From: Pseudoalteromonas sp. 3D05
GTDB lineage: Bacteria > Pseudomonadota > Gammaproteobacteria > Enterobacterales > Alteromonadaceae
Direction: 5' to 3'
DNA length: 39,474 bases
Assembly (NCBI RefSeq): GCF_002723455.1
Contig: NZ_PDUS01000009.1
Coordinates: 1-39,474 of the forward strand
Shown here: one piece after another, positions 8,789-17,105 of the stretch
Numbering within the stretch: position 1 is the stretch's first letter
How the letters are laid out: each line of letters begins with the position of its first letter
Program-made: the position numbers and the translations under genes
The notes under the pieces: generated by a model
The model's database searches: none
What the model was told of the DNA's origin: nothing
Seen by the model: only the letters and a program-made list of their open reading frames with translations

Positions 8789-9589
8789 ATGTTACTCAGA
8801 ACAACTGTATTATTGAGTATTTTGGTACTTACTGGGTGTGAAGAGCCACTAACACAGGCTAAAATTTGTAAAGAAACACCTGGGCTATGTAATGATTTAA
8901 ATAAAGACAGCCATTGTAAAAAAGAGCGCGCTGAAGTTATCGTTGCTCGGTACCATGAATATAAGCAGCCCACTGAAGAAAACAAATATACTTTGTTACA
9001 AGGCTTCGAAAGCTATAACCAATGCGTATCTCTTGCAGCAAAAATAGAGCATATCAAGCTAAAAGAAAAAACCACCTCACGGGTAGAAGGTCATTTAGTG
9101 AGCCTTAAAGAGATGACGCGTTTATACCAAGATACTAAAGGTACTAATCACCCTGGCCTGCTCTACTATCATTGGTCACGCAATAATGACCAGTCTGCGT
9201 TAACCAAACTACTATCGTTAGAAAATGACCCTAGTGTAACGAATGATGCACAAATGCAGTTTTTTTTAGCGACCTACTATATAAAATCAGATGAAGAGAA
9301 AACGATTGATTTACTTTATAAAACACTAGAGTTAAATAAAGCGGGTGAAGAACCTAACCCAGAAATTTATATGACTCTGGTAAGCTTGTTCAATAAACAC
9401 GAAAAGTACAAACACGCCTACACGTTTGCTCGTGTTGCGCAGTTATCTGGCGTAACAAATATAGAAATTCTACCTATTGAGCACCAACTCACAGCAACAG
9501 GGCGAAGCCTGGATAGTTTAGAGACACTAGCACAACAGACTTACGACAAAATTCAAAGTGGTCAGTTTGTATCCCCTCGCGGGTTTTAA
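8789..9589 (+). CDS. DUF2989-type lipoprotein
   Basis: This 266-residue protein has a short hydrophobic leader ending in the lipobox LTGC, so Cys17 would be lipidated; Glu follows, compatible with outer-membrane sorting. The mature region has Cys pairs near residues 27-43 (KICKE, GLCND, SHCKK) and a helical C-terminal half with TPR-like spacing. The pattern fits the DUF2989 family known from Vibrio and Pseudoalteromonas relatives, whose role is unknown. The start ATG is preceded by TAGGG. It is divergent from GAPDH and ends at a bidirectional terminator shared with the oxygenase gene. Confidence 0.75.
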   Translation: MLLRTTVLLSILVLTGCEEPLTQAKICKETPGLCNDLNKDSHCKKERAEVIVARYHEYKQPTEENKYTLLQGFESYNQCVSLAAKIEHIKLKEKTTSRVEGHLVSLKEMTRLYQDTKGTNHPGLLYYHWSRNNDQSALTKLLSLENDPSVTNDAQMQFFLATYYIKSDEEKTIDLLYKTLELNKAGEEPNPEIYMTLVSLFNKHEKYKHAYTFARVAQLSGVTNIEILPIEHQLTATGRSLDSLETLAQQTYDKIQSGQFVSPRGF

Positions 9590-9616
9590 TCTGAAACAAT
9601 AAAGTAGCTTCAACAA

Positions 9617-9641
9617 AAAAGCGGCTAAAAAAGCCGCTTTT
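9617..9641. terminator. Bidirectional terminator between convergent genes
   Basis: The 10-bp stem AAAAGCGGCT/AGCCGCTTTT with a 5-nt A-rich loop has T runs on both outgoing strands. It serves the DUF2989 lipoprotein gene (plus) and the oxygenase gene (minus). Confidence 0.85.
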
Positions 9642-9681
9642 AAAACTTTCCCAGCTTAAGACACTGGAATTATTACTACAA

Positions 9682-10521
9682 TTACTTTACGCCTAATTCA
9701 CGTAAACGCTCTTGTAAATAACTATCAGCAGTATAACGCTCAGACAACACAACATCAGGGCGTGGGTGTAAAAATAACGGCAATGATATACGTGACTTAG
9801 TCGACGCCTTACCCGTTGGGTTAATTACACGGTGAATCGTTGATGGGAAATACCCGCCTGATGCTTCTTGTAGCATGTCACCAATATTAATGATCAAGCT
9901 GCCAAAATCACACGGCACATCTAACCAACCACCGTCAGTTTTTTGCACTTGTAAACCAGGCTCATTAGAGGCAGGTAAAACAGTTAATAGATTGATGTCG
10001 CCGTGTGCTGCGGCGCGAATGGCACCAGGCTCTTCATCACCCGTCATTGGTGGGTAATGCAATATACGAAGTAACGTTTGCTCAGAATCGGCTATCATAT
10101 CTTTTAAATCAATTGAAAATTTAGCACGTACCTCTGCTGGCGCTTCTGCTTGCACCCAACTTAACAATGTTGCCGCAAACTCATTGGCTAAACGATAGTA
10201 CTCACGTACATCTGCCTCTAGTTGCTCTGGAACTCGGCCCTTTGGATAAACATGAAAGTACTCTTTGATATCTTTTACAGTAAAACCTTTGGCAACCTCA
10301 GATACTGACGGCGGAAAATAACCATCTTGGGTTTCTTTTGAAAATAAGAACTCATGCTTCTGCTCAGAATTAAAAAACGCCTGCCAGTTTTCGTAGATTG
10401 ATTCAACTAAAGATTGCGGGATTGGGTGGTTCTTGAGTACACCAAAACCAGTGTTTCTAAGAGATTCAACAAATTGAGCGGCTGCATCGCTCGCTTGATA
10501 ATCGACGGTAGGTAGTTGCAT
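9682..10521 (-). CDS. 2-oxoglutarate/Fe(II)-dependent oxygenase (isopenicillin N synthase-like)
   Basis: This 279-residue cytoplasmic enzyme belongs to the isopenicillin-N-synthase-like group of non-haem iron oxygenases. The N-terminal DIOX_N-type region contains the typical GFGVLKNHPIP stretch (25-35). The iron triad is visible as His173 and Asp175 (HGD) and His230 (TIHRVINP), and the co-substrate motif RxS is at Arg244-Ser246. The substrate is unknown. The start was set at the ATG at 10521, which has GGA 7 nt upstream; an in-frame TTG 12 nt earlier is less likely. It is divergent from the hydrolase-OsmC fusion, and an FNR-type palindrome lies between them, so oxygen-responsive control is possible. 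Confidence 0.88.
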   Translation of the reverse strand: MQLPTVDYQASDAAAQFVESLRNTGFGVLKNHPIPQSLVESIYENWQAFFNSEQKHEFLFSKETQDGYFPPSVSEVAKGFTVKDIKEYFHVYPKGRVPEQLEADVREYYRLANEFAATLLSWVQAEAPAEVRAKFSIDLKDMIADSEQTLLRILHYPPMTGDEEPGAIRAAAHGDINLLTVLPASNEPGLQVQKTDGGWLDVPCDFGSLIINIGDMLQEASGGYFPSTIHRVINPTGKASTKSRISLPLFLHPRPDVVLSERYTADSYLQERLRELGVK

Positions 10522-10661
10522 GTTGGTATCCAATGAATAAAGTTGTCAAAAGCCTTTGCTAATCATAGCAGTTGCTCCATTGTAGCGCTTCGCGAGGATA
10601 ATAAAATAGCCTTAAAAACATAAGGACTTATGTCCGCACCTTTACCGAGTTCAACTAATAG

Positions 10662-10675
10662 TTGATATAGATCAA
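10662..10675. promoter_or_regulatory. Perfect FNR-type site
   Basis: The sequence TTGAT-ATAG-ATCAA exactly matches the FNR/EtrA consensus TTGAT-N4-ATCAA. It is centred about 94 nt upstream of the hydrolase-OsmC start and about 147 nt upstream of the oxygenase start, in a 240-nt divergent intergenic region. Which gene it controls, and whether it activates or represses, cannot be told without mapped transcription starts. Confidence 0.6.
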
Positions 10676-10761
10676 ACGCTAAAAATCAGCACAATTAAAT
10701 TGAAATCATACCGTTCTTATATTGGTCTACTCTTTTTAATTACTATACGAAGGTACATTCA

Positions 10762-11964
10762 ATGCGACAAAAAATAACCTTTCAAAGTGGTGAGTTACAA
10801 CTTGCCGGACAATTAGAGTCACCGGCTGGCGATATCAAATTTTACGCCTTATTTGCCCACTGTTTTACGTGTGGTAAAGACATTGCAGCAGCCACTCGTA
10901 TTAGCCGTGCATTAACACAACAAGGTATTGCCGTTTTACGGTTTGATTTTACTGGTTTAGGTAACAGCGATGGCGACTTTGCCAATAGTAATTTTTCATC
11001 AAATATTCAAGACTTAATCGCTGCTGCTGACCATTTAAGAGAGTATTTCAAGGCCCCGCAATTATTAATCGGTCATAGCTTAGGTGGTGCAGCGGTCCTT
11101 GCAGCTGCTGAGCATATAAGTGAAGTACAAGCCATTACCACCATTGGTGCTCCATCAGATGCGCAACATGTGGCGCATAATTTTAGTGCCCACCTAGACG
11201 AAATAAACAGCGCAGGCGAAGCAAAGGTGAGTTTAGCCGGGCGTGAATTCACCATTAAAAAGCAGTTTGTTGACGATATAGCTAAATACGATCGTAGCCA
11301 TATTAGTAAATTAAAACGCGCTTTGCTGGTTATGCACTCTCCCATTGATGCCACGGTTAGTATCAATGAGGCTGAAAAAATTTACGCAGCAGCAAAACAC
11401 CCTAAAAGCTTTATTAGTTTGGATAAAGCCGATCACTTGCTAACAAAAAAACAAGATGCTGATTATGCGGCGAGCATAATTGCTTCATGGGCAACACGCT
11501 ATGTAAAATATGATAAAAGTGAATACACAGCCAAACTTAATAATGGCAATGTACTCGTTGAAGAAAAAGACCATGTATTTACTCAGCAAGTCAGTACTAA
11601 AGACCACACTTGGCTTGCCGATGAACCACTAAGTGTTGGCGGTAATAATTTAGGCCCAGACCCTTATCACCACTTACTTGCTGGACTTGGTGCATGCACC
11701 GCGATGACTTTACGTATGTATGCAAGTCGTAAAAACTTGCCACTTGAACACGTAAAAATAGAACTGGACCACAGCCGTGATTATCACGCCGATTGCGATA
11801 ACTGCGAGCAAACCGACAAACTCGTAGCCATCACCCGTAAAATCACCTTAGTGGGTGATTTGAGTGACGCTCAGCGCCAGCGCCTATTAGAAATTGCCGA
11901 CAAATGCCCTGTGCATAAAACCCTGCATAACAACCCACTGATTATAAGTGAGTTAATGGAGTAA
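10762..11964 (+). CDS. Alpha/beta hydrolase-OsmC fusion protein
   Basis: This 400-residue two-domain protein starts with an alpha/beta hydrolase (about 1-250): the nucleophile elbow GHSLGG holds Ser106, and Asp196 and His225 are plausible triad partners. The C-terminal half (about 258-400) is an OsmC/Ohr domain with its two redox cysteines, Cys312 in GLGACT and Cys382 in DKCPVHKT. OsmC domains reduce organic hydroperoxides through this Cys pair, so the fusion might release and detoxify peroxidised acyl compounds; this coupling is inference. The fusion is known as a recurring architecture in bacteria. The ATG has GAAGG 8 nt upstream. No signal peptide is seen, so it is cytoplasmic. Confidence 0.9.
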   Translation: MRQKITFQSGELQLAGQLESPAGDIKFYALFAHCFTCGKDIAAATRISRALTQQGIAVLRFDFTGLGNSDGDFANSNFSSNIQDLIAAADHLREYFKAPQLLIGHSLGGAAVLAAAEHISEVQAITTIGAPSDAQHVAHNFSAHLDEINSAGEAKVSLAGREFTIKKQFVDDIAKYDRSHISKLKRALLVMHSPIDATVSINEAEKIYAAAKHPKSFISLDKADHLLTKKQDADYAASIIASWATRYVKYDKSEYTAKLNNGNVLVEEKDHVFTQQVSTKDHTWLADEPLSVGGNNLGPDPYHHLLAGLGACTAMTLRMYASRKNLPLEHVKIELDHSRDYHADCDNCEQTDKLVAITRKITLVGDLSDAQRQRLLEIADKCPVHKTLHNNPLIISELME

Positions 11965-11972
11965 CAAATAAA

Positions 11973-11992
11973 AGCGCAGCGAACACTGCGCT
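11973..11992 (-). terminator. Terminator of the ABC-3C/Lamassu-like operon
   Basis: The 7-bp stem AGCGCAG/CTGCGCT with a 6-nt loop is followed on the minus strand by TTTTATTTG. It lies 18 nt after the ATPase stop codon, and also follows the OsmC fusion gene on the other strand. Confidence 0.75.
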
Positions 11993-12009
11993 CCAAAAGT
12001 TAATCACTC

Positions 12010-15000
12010 TTAATTATGTTGCCCTTCGTGCAAAGCTACTTTACCAAACGACTCCAGCTCTAAAAACTTAGAATTAAATAGGCTTGGAGGTAGCTTCTGC
12101 TTCAGTAACTCATGGAAATTATCATCATGAGTTGAAATTATTATTTGCTTACCATGAGTAACACTTAAATTCCTCAATAAATCAATTACACCAAGCGCAT
12201 TGATGCTATCCATTGACTGAATAGGATCATCAATAAATATACAATCAACATCGTTTTCACCATTTTTTACATTAAGGGCTTTAGCTAAAAAAATACTCAG
12301 ACTGAGTACATTTATTTGCGCAGAACTAAAGCTCAAGGTTGGTGAGATTGTATCGTTACCTTCATTATTTTCAACATACACTTGTAGTTTTGGTTTTCCC
12401 TCGTCAGAAAATAAACATTGAAATGTAATTCTCTTAAAGTCAGGATGTGGATCTATTTTTCTATAAATAGTATTAATCAAATCAACATGAAAGTACTGGT
12501 CAATCTGCGATTTTAGAGAATCATTAATAAGCCTTAAATCTGCAATCAATGTTTTTTTTATCGATTCACAACTTACAATTCTCTGTTTCAACTCATTTAG
12601 TCTTTTAGTAGACTTAGTAAACTCAGCATAAGCTAATACTTGATCTGAAAGCTCTTTTAAAGATATTAAACCATTGACCTGAGCTTTACCTCGCTCAACT
12701 TTATGATGAAATGTTGATACTTCATCTCCAAAACGTTGCTTAAGTGAAACCCAATCATCACTCTCTAATAAGTGCCCTAGGTTAAACCTGTTCACTGTTG
12801 TGAAAAATTCGCGTAATAATGAGTTTAATTCTGTGATTTTTGATGTGTTTTTAGCTTTCTGAGTTTTTAAGCTCTCTTTATTTTCTGGTAAGTGATTAAA
12901 AAACGATGGCGAATAAAGCTCTTTTAAAATATCGACTTTCGCTTTGACAATTTTTATTTCCTTGTTACGAGATTCGAATCTGTGATTTAGCGTTTTCAAT
13001 GCTTCACTAATTGAGTTTTTTAACTCTTCCTCATTTAAGCGATCTTTAAATGAGTCATTAGCGATTTTTAATTCCGCTAAAAAACCTGAATAATCAGTAA
13101 TGAAATTATCAACTTCCTTCTCTTGGTTATAGGCAATTTTTAACTCTGTAGTTAGATGCGTATGTTCTTTAGTTAAACCTCTACGTTCATTTTCAACACT
13201 GGCTATCTTTTCTTCAATTTCAGATATTAAAACGTCATTTTTATTGAGCTCACTTTCAATAGCTGACTTGAAAGACTTGTATTCTTTGTAACCTGTTATT
13301 TTTTTAAACTTATCAAGTTCAACTCTATACAAGCTTAAATTTTTAAATTGTTCTTTTACTAATTGCTTTCTCTCAAAAACCTGCTTAAGTTGCTCTCTCA
13401 AAACTATTAAGTGATTTTCTTTCTCAGTATTAAAGTTTATCCTCAATTTTTCTAAAGTGCCCTCATTTAGCTTTATACTTGTTTGGCAGTCTTCGAGTTC
13501 TTGAAAAAGCAGTTGCTGATACTCAGATAAAATGGAATTAGTACTGATAGACTCTGCCAATACTTCAAAAGAATCATGCTTATGTTGGCATAAAGGACAA
13601 TTCTCATTTTGGTTTTGGCTAATTAACTCAGTACCAAGCTCAATAAGTTTAGTTATTGAATTATTTTTTATTTTTGTTTTTTCTATTCTAGCTTCTATAT
13701 CTTTCTTTTTACTTACTAATTCACTACTTTTGGATTTAGTATTTAAATATTCTGTGACTATTGAAGAGATTTTTTCATTTATGAAATCATGTTCTAAAAA
13801 AGAGTCACTATTTTCAATCGTTACGTTTTTAACCCTCACACCTATGGATTTTAAATTGGATTCCTTCTCTTCTAATTCACTTTGTTCGGTTTCAATTGCA
13901 CTGCTATTAAACTGTTCGATAATAGCTTCTAATCGCAATATTTCGCTGTAATAGTAAGTTGCATTTTTTCTATTGTTATTAAACTCTTCCCTTGCAACAA
14001 AAAGTGTATTTCTTTGCTTTTCCAAATCATTTAAAACAGTCGTTTTATTCACAAAAAATCTGACGTTTTCACTTAATCTATCACTTGTTTCTTTTGTTTT
14101 TTTCGATAAATTTGACTGTAAATTTATTTTTTCAACAAACTTAGGGAACTCTTTTTCCTTTGCAAGTAAGCTATTGAAATGAAGCTCATCAGTCTTTTTA
14201 TTTTCTTGTAAAACTTGCAAGTCATTGCTTAGCTCTTCATAAGCTTTGATATCAACTTCTTGCTTAGATAACTGAGCAAGTATTTCTTTTAGCTTTTTTA
14301 TTTCATTGTGATGATTTTCATAAGTAGTAAAAGAATTCAGGTGTGATTCTAAATATTCTTTCTGTGAAAAAAACTGTGTAACCTCATTATTAATATTACT
14401 TTTATGAACATTAATTTGCAGCTCTAGATTTGCATGTTTCTCTTCATTAAAACCATCATCTAATAGATTTAAATTACTACCTTGTTTATTTAGCTCAACG
14501 ATAAAATTGTTTGTTGTTAGTAAACAGTTTGAGTCAAAATTAGTTTCACTATTTTGCTCTTTAATTAAGTTTTTTTCATTAATATCTTTTGCTTCATCCT
14601 CAAACTTAACTAATTTACTTTTTAGAGTGCTCAGCATTAATTGAATTTGCTGACGAGTAACCTCAAGTGAGTTATCCCCACCAAGTTGTTCTTCCATGAA
14701 TCTTTCGTATCGAGATTCAGGCTTAAGCTCTCTTAAATAGCCATCAACTGCTTCTTGGGTGAGCATAACTGAACGAAAATAGCGTTCCTCGGGCTCTGTC
14801 TTTTTATTTTCAAAAGAATAGTCTTTACTTCCTGAGCGAGGTGGGCTTACTTTCCTTTCATACTCATCACCGTCGGTAAAAACTTTCACTATAGTTTCAA
14901 GATCATCAGGAGCGCTCTTCGATCTTAAAATGTACTGTTTTTGTCCCTTTTGGTTCAACTCTTTTGCATCAGTGTTATGTATATTTGCTAAACCCGAATC

Positions 15001-15195
15001 CCTAATATATCGAGTTATATTGTTAGTCATGCAAAAGTCTATAGCATCGTAGAAAGATGTTTTTCCAAACCCATTCGGTGCATAAATAGATACGATATCT
15101 GCGGGGGTTCCTTCTTTAACCGTAAAATCAAAAGTACCGTCTATCTTATCTAAGTAACTTTTAAAACCTTGTATTTCTACACGTTTAAATTTCAT
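12010..15195 (-). CDS. Rad50/SMC-like ATPase of an ABC-3C (Lamassu-type) system
   Basis: This protein of about 1061 residues has the split ABC ATPase plan of Rad50/SMC proteins. Walker A APNGFGKT is at 39-46. Two long coiled-coil arms flank a central zinc hook, CPLC at Cys533 and Cys536 followed by QHKH. The C-terminal lobe has the signature-like LSFSSAQ (954-960), Walker B IFIDDP with Asp989/Asp990, and the H-loop His1023 in STHDD. The signature is SSAQ rather than SGGQ/SGGE, which I associate with ABC-3C ATPases. An in-frame start 39 nt upstream is rejected because the ATG at 15195 has AAGGAG 9 nt upstream. It overlaps the middle-component gene by 11 nt and is the last gene of the operon. 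It probably senses DNA and controls the upstream-encoded hydrolases (inference). Confidence 0.9.
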   Translation of the reverse strand: MKFKRVEIQGFKSYLDKIDGTFDFTVKEGTPADIVSIYAPNGFGKTSFYDAIDFCMTNNITRYIRDSGLANIHNTDAKELNQKGQKQYILRSKSAPDDLETIVKVFTDGDEYERKVSPPRSGSKDYSFENKKTEPEERYFRSVMLTQEAVDGYLRELKPESRYERFMEEQLGGDNSLEVTRQQIQLMLSTLKSKLVKFEDEAKDINEKNLIKEQNSETNFDSNCLLTTNNFIVELNKQGSNLNLLDDGFNEEKHANLELQINVHKSNINNEVTQFFSQKEYLESHLNSFTTYENHHNEIKKLKEILAQLSKQEVDIKAYEELSNDLQVLQENKKTDELHFNSLLAKEKEFPKFVEKINLQSNLSKKTKETSDRLSENVRFFVNKTTVLNDLEKQRNTLFVAREEFNNNRKNATYYYSEILRLEAIIEQFNSSAIETEQSELEEKESNLKSIGVRVKNVTIENSDSFLEHDFINEKISSIVTEYLNTKSKSSELVSKKKDIEARIEKTKIKNNSITKLIELGTELISQNQNENCPLCQHKHDSFEVLAESISTNSILSEYQQLLFQELEDCQTSIKLNEGTLEKLRINFNTEKENHLIVLREQLKQVFERKQLVKEQFKNLSLYRVELDKFKKITGYKEYKSFKSAIESELNKNDVLISEIEEKIASVENERRGLTKEHTHLTTELKIAYNQEKEVDNFITDYSGFLAELKIANDSFKDRLNEEELKNSISEALKTLNHRFESRNKEIKIVKAKVDILKELYSPSFFNHLPENKESLKTQKAKNTSKITELNSLLREFFTTVNRFNLGHLLESDDWVSLKQRFGDEVSTFHHKVERGKAQVNGLISLKELSDQVLAYAEFTKSTKRLNELKQRIVSCESIKKTLIADLRLINDSLKSQIDQYFHVDLINTIYRKIDPHPDFKRITFQCLFSDEGKPKLQVYVENNEGNDTISPTLSFSSAQINVLSLSIFLAKALNVKNGENDVDCIFIDDPIQSMDSINALGVIDLLRNLSVTHGKQIIISTHDDNFHELLKQKLPPSLFNSKFLELESFGKVALHEGQHN

Positions 15196-15745
15196 TACTA
15201 TCAGCTCCTTGAAGTAAACCATTAAGCCATTCATCTCTTGCTTTCTGGCTTTCTTGTGACCGATTCAATGGCAAGTCTGCTGACAATAAATCTAGTGTAA
15301 TATGTGAGTACTTCATTGTTACCTCTTTCGGAGTATTTGAGGGCCCAAAAGATATATCTTTACCTAGAATATGATTATCAAGATAACTCGCTATCTCCTC
15401 CTTACCATCATTGCAATCATCAACAATTTTTCGCATAAAATAAGTGTCATTCTCAATCAAATATTTTAAAGAATTACTGACCTTCATTGGTATCGAAAAA
15501 ACCAGATATATATTCCAACGCGTAAAATCATTTTCAATTTTAGTTTGATACTCAACACTTATGAGACTATTTATACGTTTCCAAAGCTGCTGAAGTAAAC
15601 CCTCATCACCTAAAGTACAATAAAAAACAGAAAAATAAGCACTATCATTAATACATGATTGAAATAATTCAAAATTAACATCCGGAAATGCTGTGTTCAA
15701 AAATTCAATTTTTTCTTCGCTAACTTCAATAAAGTTATTTATCAT
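15185..15745 (-). CDS. Middle component of the ABC-3C/Lamassu-like system (LmuC-like)
   Basis: This 186-residue soluble protein has no enzyme motif. It contains a hydrophobic strand-helix core around TRWNIYLVFSIP and SNSLKYLIENDTYFMRKIV, the kind of pattern I associate with ABC-3C middle components, plus a polar tail. It sits between the effector and ATPase genes, overlapping the protease gene by 11 nt and the ATPase gene by 11 nt, so all are translationally coupled. The start ATG has AGG 6 nt upstream within the end of the protease gene. By position it should bridge ATPase and effector. The family assignment rests mainly on context; the sequence alone would be hypothetical. Confidence 0.7.
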   Translation of the reverse strand: MINNFIEVSEEKIEFLNTAFPDVNFELFQSCINDSAYFSVFYCTLGDEGLLQQLWKRINSLISVEYQTKIENDFTRWNIYLVFSIPMKVSNSLKYLIENDTYFMRKIVDDCNDGKEEIASYLDNHILGKDISFGPSNTPKEVTMKYSHITLDLLSADLPLNRSQESQKARDEWLNGLLQGADSNEI

Positions 15746-17105
15746 CTCCAGCCTCGACTACCGTTAAATAAGCTCCATATTCTTTTGCTAATGCACGTTT
15801 TAATTCATCCAGTTTATGCGGGTGATCTTTAGCATCTGTAAGTGATTCAAAGATATTTTCTTTATTTTCGATACATTCTGCATGTAAAGCAGTTAGGTCA
15901 ACAATACTACTAATTTTTTCAATATTTGATCTAACATTCACTATGTTATCTGGGTTTGAAGGTGTACGGCTGTTATGTCTATTGTTAATAAGCCTATTCA
16001 GCCTATCGTTTTCAAACTGCACTTGCCTTTGTGAAATAAGAGTTTTTGCAACAATAATACCGCCATTGTTTAAGTCCTTTAGTTCTGCCTCGAATATATC
16101 ACTAATATGCTGTTGCCAAGTTTCATTAACGCCAATAAATACAAGCCGTCTAGATTTAAATATTGTCTCTAAAAAACTTTTATTAATGATAGTTGGTTGA
16201 TCTATCAAAAGAGACAACGTTATTACTTCTAAAAGAGAGATCCAAAGCTCTCTATCATGTACTTCTTGGTTAGGTCGACTATGTACTCGAATATATTGCT
16301 CAAAGTCCTTTAATATTTCATGGGGATATAAATTAACTTTAATTTTATCTTTCGCAATTTTTTTTAATATACTGATTAGATATAGTAATTTTTTATCATT
16401 TTCCCAGCTTTTGATTATATTGAAGCTAAAATCAATTAAGTGCTCAAAGCTAGAAAGGTGTAATGGTAAAATTTTTGCTAAAGGTAAGTTTTTATATTTT
16501 TGGTTGGATTCATTAATTAAATTAATAAATTCCTTAACAGAAATTGCCGAGATATTGCCATGAAACTCTCTCTCAGTATTTCCGTTCATTTTTGTTTCAA
16601 TTGCACACAGACCAATAGGCTTACTTAAGCTAAATAGTCCTCCACCAGAAAAACCAACTATATTATCGAAAGCTAAAGCTCCATTCGGAGATAAAATAAT
16701 TTCGCCGTTCACAGTATCAGAATAGTTAAAAATGTGGGAAACATAACCAAATTTTTCTTGCCTCCTATCAGCTGGGTATCCACATAGTCTAACTTTGTCA
16801 TTATTAGTCAAAGCTACATCGCTAAGTATCAACTCAATACTATCTATTGGAGGTACTATTAAAATAGCGATATCTTTCGTTTCATGTAGAACAATATCTA
16901 AAACTTCAATCGTTTCGCTATCACTAGAAACTACTTTATGTTCATTTAACAGTGGGCTATTTGGATCATCTTTATCTGTTTGCAGACAATGCTTAGCAGT
17001 TAGAATATACGCATAGTCTTTGGACATTGATTGTATTAAAACGCCGCTTCCATCATTAACAACTACAGAGTGTTCTTGCTCTATCGATGCAACTATCTGA
17101 TTCAT
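15735..17105 (-). CDS. Trypsin-like serine protease effector with unassigned C-terminal half
   Basis: This 456-residue protein starts with a trypsin-like protease domain (about 1-190) with an intact triad: His39 in ILTAKHC, Asp78 in KDIAIL and Ser153 in GFSGGG. There is no signal peptide, so it acts in the cytoplasm, unlike the DegP class, and no PDZ domain follows. Residues about 195-456 are helical, with no motif I recognise apart from a coiled-coil-like end. In ABC-3C systems such a region would be the third-component domain that docks on the middle component, which I infer here. Its ATG overlaps the MBL stop codon (ATGA) and has AAGGAC about 10 nt upstream. Cleavage of a host or phage target on activation is the likely role. 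Confidence 0.85.
   Translation of the reverse strand: MNQIVASIEQEHSVVVNDGSGVLIQSMSKDYAYILTAKHCLQTDKDDPNSPLLNEHKVVSSDSETIEVLDIVLHETKDIAILIVPPIDSIELILSDVALTNNDKVRLCGYPADRRQEKFGYVSHIFNYSDTVNGEIILSPNGALAFDNIVGFSGGGLFSLSKPIGLCAIETKMNGNTEREFHGNISAISVKEFINLINESNQKYKNLPLAKILPLHLSSFEHLIDFSFNIIKSWENDKKLLYLISILKKIAKDKIKVNLYPHEILKDFEQYIRVHSRPNQEVHDRELWISLLEVITLSLLIDQPTIINKSFLETIFKSRRLVFIGVNETWQQHISDIFEAELKDLNNGGIIVAKTLISQRQVQFENDRLNRLINNRHNSRTPSNPDNIVNVRSNIEKISSIVDLTALHAECIENKENIFESLTDAKDHPHKLDELKRALAKEYGAYLTVVEAGDDK

Noticed and set aside
10722..10749. TTGGTC-16-TATACG promoter before the hydrolase-OsmC gene
   Set aside because: Transcription would start on top of the ribosome binding site, leaving no usable leader.
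13532..14182. Hydrophobic plus-strand frames inside the ATPase gene
   Set aside because: They are antisense shadows of coiled-coil codons (Lys/Glu read as Phe/Leu/Ser) with no start signals.
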